NCBI GenBank assembly: GCA_964464815.1 | Contig: CAYXHF010000006.1 | Span: forward strand, 16,552 to 80,551 | Direction: 5' to 3' | DNA: 64,000 nt | From: UBA11524 sp964464815 | GTDB lineage: Bacteria; Bacillota; Clostridia; Christensenellales; Aristaeellaceae | Shown: positions 59,218 through 64,000 of the stretch, piece after piece | Layout of the letters: every line of letters starts with the position of its first letter | Numbering within the stretch: the first letter of the stretch is position 1 | Made by a program: the position numbers and the translations under genes | Notes under the pieces: generated by a model | Databases searched by the model: none | The model's input: only the letters and a program-made list of their open reading frames with translations | What the model was told of the DNA's origin: nothing

Positions 59218-59244
59218 GGCAGGCCCTCTCAGTCGGCCAAAGGT
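59218..59244 (+). repeat. Palindromic repeat, truncated copy C
   Basis: Only the first half of copy A is present (GGCCCTCTCAGTCGGCCAAA), in the same orientation as copy A. Confidence 0.65.
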
Positions 59245-59295
59245 GTGTGGAGCTGTGATGCAGAAGAAGTGTACCGCTCCTTTTTTGCTGCAATC

Positions 59296-59326
59296 AAAAA
59301 GCTGCACCGCGATGATACGGTGCAGC
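59296..59326 (-). terminator. Terminator of the peptidoglycan-binding protein gene
   Basis: GCTGCACCG (59301-59309) pairs with CGGTGCAGC (59318-59326), and the minus-strand transcript ends in TTTTT. Confidence 0.8.
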
Positions 59327-59334
59327 GAAAATGC

Positions 59335-61020
59335 TTACCAGGTGGCTTTCAGAGCCTTCTCCACACATGCCTGATGGTCTTCGTCCACGCGGTCTGTGCC
59401 GTGGGTCTTGCTGCCGGTGAAGTGCAGGCAGAACTGGCCATCAAAGTCGTTGTTGGGAATTGTGTCCGTGCCGTGCGGCTCGGAGTAGATGGAGGAGGCG
59501 TATACGTGGCCGTTGTACTTCACCAGCACGGCGCGACGACGCCAGGAGAAGGAACCGCCGTTGATTTTCTTGAGGATGGCGGTGTCCTCGGCGGTCAGTG
59601 GCTCGGCGTCCATGTGGTTGCCGTTGCTCTGGCAGCGTGCGGTGAAGATGTAGCCGGTGTTTACGTCCTTAATCTGGAAGACGGCACCCGCCGGAATCTT
59701 GTTCTTGCCACCATTGAACCAGTTCAAAGACTCGGTTACATACGTGTTGCTGGACGCAGCAGACAGCGCAGCGGTAATCTTCGCCTGCGTGGAGGAACCC
59801 ACGATGCCGTCGGCGGTGAGGCCGTACTTCTTCTGGAAGGACTTGACGGCGTTTTCGGTTGTCGTGCCGAAGGAACCGTCCGCCGTGGCGGCGTAGAAGC
59901 CCAGCGTCTTCAAGTTCTGCTGGAGCGTCTTGACGGCCGTGCCGATGTCGCCCTTGCGTAGCGTGCCATCGTTTGCGGTGTCGTTCTTCGTATCGTCCTT
60001 CTTGTCCGCAGCAGTGACCGCGGAGGAAATCTTCTTCAGCGTGGCAGAACCCGCAACGCCGTCCACAATCAGGCCGTTCTTCTGCTGGAAGGTGCGCACG
60101 GCACTGTACGTGCCGGAACCATACGTGCCGTCAATCGAGCCGTTGTAGTAGCCCAGCTTCTTCAGCATCGTTTGTAGCTCCTTGACAGCCGTGCCGGTTG
60201 CGCCCATGCGCAGGGCGTCATCGTCCGTGTTGCTGGAGGAAGAAGAGGAGGATGTTGCGTTCTTGTACAGCGTGTTCAGCTTCGATATGGTGGACGTGCC
60301 CGCAATGCCGTCAGCCGTCAGGCCATACTTGCGCTGGAACGCCAGCACGGCACTCTGCGTGCCAGAACCGAACGTGCCGTCAATCGAACCGGTGTAGAAG
60401 CCCAGCTTCTTGAGCTTGGTCTGCAAATCGCGCACATCGGCGCCGGTGTCGCCAATTTTAAGACGATCATCATCGACCTTGCTTGTGGAGGAGCTGGTCG
60501 TGGTGGCTGTCTTATAGAGCGTATTGAGCTTGTTCAGCGTGGCCGTACCAGCAACGCCATCGGCCACCAGATTGTATTTCTTCTGGAACGCCTTGACGGC
60601 ATTTTCCGTCGTGGCGCCAAATGTGCCATCGATAGATGCGGTATAGAAGCCCAGCTTTTTCAGCTTGGTCTGCAAATCACGCACGGCCGTACCCGTTGCG
60701 CCCTTTTGCAGGCGCGTCGTGCTGGAAGCCGTGGAGCTGTTGCTGGTGGAGGAAGAACTTGTTTTGGTGACGGTGACATACGTCTTATACACATAGCCGG
60801 TATACTTGCCATAGGTGACTTTGTACCAGCTACCACTTGTACCGATAATTTCGAGATTCGTGCCCTTGGGGAGCATTTGCAGGGAAGTGCTAGCGGAATT
60901 TGCCTTTTCGCGGAGATTGAGCTTGCTTGCGGTCACAGTTGCGGTATCGGCAGAAACCAGGGAAACCGTCAGTGCAAGGGTCGCCAAGGAAGCAACGAAA
61001 AAGCGGCGGAAATGCGACAT
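59335..61020 (-). CDS. Secreted SH3b protein with four peptidoglycan-binding repeats
   Basis: This 561-residue exported protein has a signal peptide (1-24). An SH3b domain follows (about 27-87, SKLNLREKANSASTSLQMLPKG). Four PG_binding_1 repeats lie at about 104-169, 187-251, 270-332 and 354-420, each built on DLQTKLKKLGFYTASIDGTFG-type sequence and joined by Ser/Thr/Asp linkers. The C-terminal 135 residues (IKDVNTGYIFTARCQSNGNH, SWRRRAVLVKYNGHVYASSI, QFCLHFTGSKTHGTDRVD) are a conserved domain I have seen in other Clostridia cell-wall proteins but cannot name. It should bind the cell wall; a catalytic role of the last domain is unknown. The start is ATG 61020, after AAGGAG. Confidence 0.88.
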   Translation of the reverse strand: MSHFRRFFVASLATLALTVSLVSADTATVTASKLNLREKANSASTSLQMLPKGTNLEIIGTSGSWYKVTYGKYTGYVYKTYVTVTKTSSSSTSNSSTASSTTRLQKGATGTAVRDLQTKLKKLGFYTASIDGTFGATTENAVKAFQKKYNLVADGVAGTATLNKLNTLYKTATTTSSSTSKVDDDRLKIGDTGADVRDLQTKLKKLGFYTGSIDGTFGSGTQSAVLAFQRKYGLTADGIAGTSTISKLNTLYKNATSSSSSSSNTDDDALRMGATGTAVKELQTMLKKLGYYNGSIDGTYGSGTYSAVRTFQQKNGLIVDGVAGSATLKKISSAVTAADKKDDTKNDTANDGTLRKGDIGTAVKTLQQNLKTLGFYAATADGSFGTTTENAVKSFQKKYGLTADGIVGSSTQAKITAALSAASSNTYVTESLNWFNGGKNKIPAGAVFQIKDVNTGYIFTARCQSNGNHMDAEPLTAEDTAILKKINGGSFSWRRRAVLVKYNGHVYASSIYSEPHGTDTIPNNDFDGQFCLHFTGSKTHGTDRVDEDHQACVEKALKATW

Positions 61021-61049
61021 GGAAAGATTCACTCCTTTCGACTAAGAAG

Positions 61050-61078
61050 AGTTTATTACAAAACTGTTTCATTGTCAA
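61050..61078 (-). promoter_or_regulatory. Promoter of the peptidoglycan-binding protein gene
   Basis: Minus-strand TTGACA (61073-61078), a 17-base spacer and TAAACT (61050-61055). Confidence 0.7.
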
Positions 61079-61138
61079 GAGAAAAAGGACACAAACGGTG
61101 ATAAAACTGGAAAATTTACAATTCCCCAAAAAGCGCTC

Positions 61139-61435
61139 CACGCGGAAATTGTCAATATATCACACCACCCCATCGCGAAAAGGGTCAAGGGACGACGTCC
61201 CTTGCGGGGTGCAGGGGCAGCGCCCCTGCGTCTCCCCCACGCGGAAACAGCCGTCATATCACACCCCCCCATCGCGAAAAGGGTCAAGGGACGACGTCCC
61301 TTGCGGGGTGCAGGGGCAGCGCCCCTGCGTCTCCCCCACGCGGAAACAGCCGTTATATCACACCCCCCCATCGCGAAAAGGGTCAAGGGACAACGTCCCT
61401 TGCGGGGTGCAGGGGCAGCGCCCCTGCGTCTCTCC
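61139..61435. repeat. Tandem array of three 99-base units with paired hairpins
   Basis: Units start at 61139, 61238 and 61337 (each begins CACGCGGAAA). The last two are nearly identical, and the first diverges over its first 35 bases. Each core has two perfect hairpins, CAAGGGACGACGTCCCTTG (61186-61204 in the first unit) and GCAGGGGC/GCCCCTGC with loop AGC. The third unit has one A for G in the first loop. The same hairpins, slightly altered, occur at 16927-16965. Because 99 is divisible by 3, an open frame with repeated peptide runs through the array; I consider it non-coding. The array lies between the promoter of the wall-binding protein and the convergent-side 3' end of rsmA. Confidence 0.85.
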
Positions 61436-61474
61436 CACGCGAAAAAAGCCGGATGCTTTCGCACCCGACTTGGG

Positions 61475-62320
61475 TTATTGGGCTGCCTTCCAGGCGGTGT
61501 AGGCGTCGGAGAGACGAGCGAAATCGGCAAGGGTGAGCTTTTCGCCGCGAACCTTTTCGTCCAGATTCGCTTGGGCAATCAGGGAAAGCGCGTCGGCACG
61601 CTCCATGTGGAATGCGGCGCAAAGGCCGTTCGCCATCGTCTTGCGGCGGAGCGCAAAGGCCGCCTGCACGACGCGGAAGAAGTCCTCCTCGCACTGCACG
61701 GAGACGGCCGGTGTCTCCCGCCACGGCAGGACGATGAATGCACTGTCTACCTTCGGCACGGGCGTGAAGCACTTCGCCGGTACGTCCATGGCCAGATACG
61801 GGTCGCAATAGTACTGGCTACGCACACTCAGCATGCACCAGCCATCGTCACCCGGCTGCGCCAACACCTTGTCCGCAACTTCCTTCTGTACCATCAGCGC
61901 CATGCGGGCAATCGGAATCGAACTCGTCATCAGCATGGTCATCAGTGGCGTAGTGATATAATAGGGAATATTCGCGACAACAGACAGCGGCTTGCGCAAC
62001 GATGCTGTGACCTCGGGGAGATTCAGCGTCATGACGTCGCCTTGCACAAGGGTGAAGTTATCCTTGTCCGCTAAAAATGCTGTCAGCAGCGGAATCAGCC
62101 GCTCGTCCAGCTCAACTGAGAGGACGTGGTGCGCCGCGTCGCAGAGGTATTTCGTCATGCTGCCTGCGCCTGGGCCAATCTCCAATACGTCGTCGTCCTT
62201 GGTGACTTCGCTCGATGCCACCAGGGCGGCGAGCAGGTCTTCGTCATAAATAAAATTCTGGCCGAGGCCCTGCTTGTAGCGCAGGTTGCTGTCGTGAATG
62301 CGTTCCTTCGTCTTGCTCAT
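61475..62320 (-). CDS. rsmA: 16S rRNA dimethyladenosine transferase RsmA (KsgA)
   Basis: This 281-residue enzyme dimethylates two adjacent adenosines near the 3' end of 16S rRNA during small-subunit assembly. It has the SAM motif LEIGPGAGSMTKYL, the acidic loop VELDERL, VQGDVMTLNL, the catalytic NIPYYITTP motif and the family C-terminus (VPAKCFTPVPKVDSAFIVL, FALRRKTMANGL). The N-terminal GQNFIYDEDL is also diagnostic. ATG 62320 follows AAAGGAG. The open frame to 62701 has no further support. Confidence 0.97.
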   Translation of the reverse strand: MSKTKERIHDSNLRYKQGLGQNFIYDEDLLAALVASSEVTKDDDVLEIGPGAGSMTKYLCDAAHHVLSVELDERLIPLLTAFLADKDNFTLVQGDVMTLNLPEVTASLRKPLSVVANIPYYITTPLMTMLMTSSIPIARMALMVQKEVADKVLAQPGDDGWCMLSVRSQYYCDPYLAMDVPAKCFTPVPKVDSAFIVLPWRETPAVSVQCEEDFFRVVQAAFALRRKTMANGLCAAFHMERADALSLIAQANLDEKVRGEKLTLADFARLSDAYTAWKAAQ

Positions 62321-62383
62321 GGGATGCTCCTTTGGGCGCGCGCCCGGTTGTGTGGGGAAGAGCGGCATTGCTCTTTCAGGAAC

Positions 62384-62411
62384 AGTATACCATATTTTCC
62401 GCGGTTTGCAA
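62384..62411 (-). promoter_or_regulatory. Promoter of rsmA
   Basis: Minus-strand TTGCAA (62406-62411), a 16-base spacer and TATACT (62384-62389) with extended TGG. Confidence 0.65.
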
Positions 62412-62449
62412 ATGGGCAGGGCACGGAATCGTTGAATGGTAAAAAATAC

Positions 62450-62478
62450 TTGCCTGTCAAAGCGAAGTATGGTACAAT
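62450..62478 (+). promoter_or_regulatory. Promoter of the C39-like lipoprotein gene
   Basis: TTGCCT (62450-62455), a 17-base spacer and TACAAT (62473-62478) with extended TGG. Confidence 0.65.
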
Positions 62479-62517
62479 AAATTGGAATATACAAATGCGA
62501 AAGGAGGATACATCGGC

Positions 62518-63321
62518 ATGAAAAAGCTGCTCTGTTGCCTGCTGTCCCTGCTGCTTTGCATGGGCTGTCTGGCAGAGGACGCGCCTGCATCAATGACCGC
62601 GACCGATACGGTGGACGCGGCAACGGCATGCCTGATTGTATCCGATAGCGGCCAGGCACAGGCGGTGCAGCGCGGACACGTGCGCTATATCGCCCAGACA
62701 CAGCGTGATGTGTATTACTGTCAGGACTATTGGCGCAGCGGCGAGGAAAAAGGTCAGTTCGACCTGACGGCGGAAAAAAATCAGTATGGCGTGCCGTATG
62801 ATTTCTATATCGGGACGATGTGTACGCGCGCGGTGTACTCCATGGCGCTGTCCTACCTTGGCGTAGATATGACGCCGGTGCAGATGAGCCTGCTGCTTCA
62901 GGAGCGGAACCTGAACGAGCCGTATGACGCGGTGACGGCGCTGCTGCCCCAGCTGGAACGCATCGGGCTGGAGGATGCGACGCTGGATGAGATGATGGCG
63001 AATTACTTGCAGGACGCGGATTATTCGCCCCTGTATGTATACATGAAGCGCACCAATGGCACGGGCCATGCGCTGCTGCTGACCGGATACAATGCCGAGA
63101 CGAAGCGCTTCATCGCCGTTGACCCGCAGCAACGCGGTATCCGTGGTGAAAGCGTGCGTGTGTACGAAATTTCCTTCAATATCTACCGTGAATTGGTGCA
63201 GAGGTGCGCATATAACGAAAGGCTCGAAGGCGCAAGGGTCTTGCAGGTCTATCAGTGGCATCTGCATGAAGAAGCGGATGCACAGGAAACAGTTGACTCG
63301 ACAGAAGGCGTTTCTCCATAA
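62518..63321 (+). CDS. Secreted C39-like (papain-fold) putative lipoprotein
   Basis: This 267-residue protein has a signal peptide with the Cys-rich end LLLCMGC, a possible lipobox. The mature part resembles the Peptidase_C39_2 fold. A Cys begins a helix in GTMCTRAVYSMALSYLGVDMTPVQMS (about residue 102). A His lies in GTGHALLLTGYNAETKRF (about 182), and an Asp follows in IAVDPQQRG (about 198), giving a possible Cys-His-Asp triad. The usual Gln before the Cys is not obvious, so proteolysis is unproven. ATG 62518 has AAGGAGG 10 bases upstream. It lies alone between rsmA and recA. Confidence 0.7.
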   Translation: MKKLLCCLLSLLLCMGCLAEDAPASMTATDTVDAATACLIVSDSGQAQAVQRGHVRYIAQTQRDVYYCQDYWRSGEEKGQFDLTAEKNQYGVPYDFYIGTMCTRAVYSMALSYLGVDMTPVQMSLLLQERNLNEPYDAVTALLPQLERIGLEDATLDEMMANYLQDADYSPLYVYMKRTNGTGHALLLTGYNAETKRFIAVDPQQRGIRGESVRVYEISFNIYRELVQRCAYNERLEGARVLQVYQWHLHEEADAQETVDSTEGVSP

Positions 63322-63337
63322 GGGGGAGCGCCTTTTT
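63306..63337 (+). terminator. Terminator after the C39-like lipoprotein gene
   Basis: AGGCG (63306-63310) with CGCCT (63329-63333), an inner CTCC/GGAG stem, then TTTTT. The hairpin overlaps the last codons of the gene. Confidence 0.65.
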
Positions 63338-63349
63338 CTATGGAAAAAG

Positions 63350-63412
63350 TTATCCACAAAAAATCCACCTGCGTGGAGAAGCAGGTGGATAGTGCGGATA
63401 ACCTGTGGATAT
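63350..63412 (-). terminator. recA terminator with flanking DnaA-box-like sequences
   Basis: ATCCACCTGC (63363-63372) pairs with GCAGGTGGAT (63381-63390), and the minus-strand transcript continues TTTTTTG. An outer repeat TATCCACA (63351-63358) with TGTGGATA (63404-63411) encloses it, and TTATCCACA (63350-63358) equals the consensus DnaA box. Confidence 0.7.
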
Positions 63413-63431
63413 TTTTTCGGACGATGCGGGA

Positions 63432-64000
63432 TTATTCCTCGTCCAGCGGCGCCAGACCGGCGTCGTCGCCCAGATCCGCGGCCAGCAGGGCAAGGTCGTC
63501 CTCGTCCTCCTCGGGCAGCTCGCCCGGATCATCCTCGGGAGCGGGTGCAGCGGGCTTCTCGGCGAAAATCTCCTGACGGATGATGGCGTCGATTTCGTCC
63601 GTGATTTCGGGATGGTCGCGCAGGAACAGACGCGTGTTCTCGCGGCCCTGACCGATGCGCTGATCCTTGTAGCTGAACCAGGCGCCGCTCTTGTGGATGA
63701 TGTCGCGCTCTACGGCAATGTCCAGCAGCGTGCCTTCGCGGCTGATGCCTTCGCCGTAAACGATGTCGAATTCGGCCACGCGGAAGGGCGGTGCGACCTT
63801 GTTTTTGACAACCTTGACCTTGGTGTGGTTGCCGACAACCTCGCTGCCGTTCTTGAGCTGCTCGCCACGGCGAACATCCAGACGGACGGAGGAGTAGAAC
63901 TTCAAGGCGCGGCCGCCGGGCGTCGTTTCGGGATTGCCGTACATGACGCCGACCTTTTCACGCAGCTGGTTGATGAACACCGCCACGCAGCCGGTCTTGT
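63432..64000 (-). CDS. recA: RecA recombinase, C-terminal part (5' end outside window)
   Basis: About 189 residues of RecA are present; the frame is open at the window edge, so the start lies beyond it. Visible family blocks are VFINQLREKVGVMYGNPETTPGGRALKFYSSVRLDVRR (loop L2 region and beyond), FDIVYGEGISREGTLLDIAVE and SGAWFSYKDQRIGQGREN. The C-terminal tail is strongly acidic (EDDPGELPEEDEDD), as usual for RecA, where it restrains DNA binding. It is closed by a hairpin terminator. Confidence 0.97.
   Translation of the reverse strand, partial: KTGCVAVFINQLREKVGVMYGNPETTPGGRALKFYSSVRLDVRRGEQLKNGSEVVGNHTKVKVVKNKVAPPFRVAEFDIVYGEGISREGTLLDIAVERDIIHKSGAWFSYKDQRIGQGRENTRLFLRDHPEITDEIDAIIRQEIFAEKPAAPAPEDDPGELPEEDEDDLALLAADLGDDAGLAPLDEE

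Larger units (their letters stand above)
58830..59295. other. Non-coding stretch with three copies of a dispersed palindromic repeat
   Basis: No gene is supported here; the open frame through it is an artefact of the repeats. It holds repeat copies at 58915-58970, 59084-59133 (inverted) and 59218-59244 (truncated), plus unique sequence in which I recognise nothing. Confidence 0.7.

Noticed and set aside
58819..59961. 380-residue open frame on the plus strand
   Set aside because: It runs through repeats and antisense to the peptidoglycan-binding protein gene; composition and lack of family features mark it as a shadow.
61139..61435. CRISPR array
   Set aside because: Only three 99-base units with no variable spacers and no cas genes; the whole unit is repeated.
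60927..61502. Open frame with a peptide repeated three times across the 99-base array
   Set aside because: The repetition follows from a period divisible by 3. There is no ribosome site, the frame begins inside another gene's upstream region, and the DNA pattern is explained by hairpins.

Overview
The window is one continuous stretch of a GC-rich genome of the Bacillota, most likely an uncultured gut-type member of class Clostridia. The evidence is a YlmC/YmxH sporulation-family protein, two GerMN-domain proteins, a GGGtGRT protein beside its scaffold partner, rubrerythrin, an EpsC-type serine acetyltransferase, strong AGGAGG ribosome sites, sigma-A promoters with 16-18 base spacers, and two families of dispersed palindromic repeat typical of Clostridia. 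I could not place it to genus. No rRNA, tRNA, CRISPR array, prophage or transposase was seen. Genes are densely packed with many 4-base ATGA stop/start overlaps.

Layout. 1-2.2 kb: the end of a Ppx/GppA phosphatase and a secreted SurA/PrsA-like foldase. 2.3-6 kb (minus): an L-cysteine desulfidase-like enzyme behind a structured leader, then a pair of CobW-type metallochaperone GTPases, one with a very His-rich loop. 6.1-13 kb (minus): a translationally coupled AraC regulator, a DUF5107-TPR protein and a GH2 glycosidase. 13-20 kb: rubrerythrin, serine acetyltransferase (divergent), aminopeptidase P, DUF4097 protein, YbaB-RecR and an M19 dipeptidase. 20-27 kb: an unpaired ABC ATPase, then a two-component operon that also encodes two GerMN proteins, an HtrA protease and a GNAT enzyme. 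27.5-36.7 kb (minus): an operon of an alpha/alpha-barrel enzyme with a complete Opp-type importer, followed by a sugar isomerase/epimerase-like gene. 36.8-43.1 kb (minus): the complete phosphate system pstSCAB-phoU-phoB-phoR. 43.2-49.6 kb: divergent glycosidases (GH105 against GH38 and a GH106-like enzyme). 49.6-55.8 kb: small metabolic and unknown genes including LUD, the GGGtGRT pair, YlmC, DUF523, TyrA and a degenerate E2-type acyltransferase. 55.9-64 kb: a GH115 enzyme, a repeat-rich non-coding stretch, a secreted peptidoglycan-binding protein, a 99-base tandem repeat, RsmA, a C39-like lipoprotein and the 3' end of recA.

Taken together the window describes an organism that degrades complex plant glycans (GH2, GH38, GH105, GH106-like, GH115, with DUF5107-TPR and an oligosaccharide/peptide importer), with its phosphate regulon intact. 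The most distinctive observations are a response regulator-kinase-GerMN-GerMN operon that parallels actinobacterial MtrA-MtrB-LpqB; a PstS whose two halves are in circularly permuted order, behind a promoter with Pho-box-like repeats and a large inverted repeat; a CobW GTPase that seems fused to a DUF1980-like tail; and a tyrA ribosome site buried in the terminator hairpin of the gene before it.
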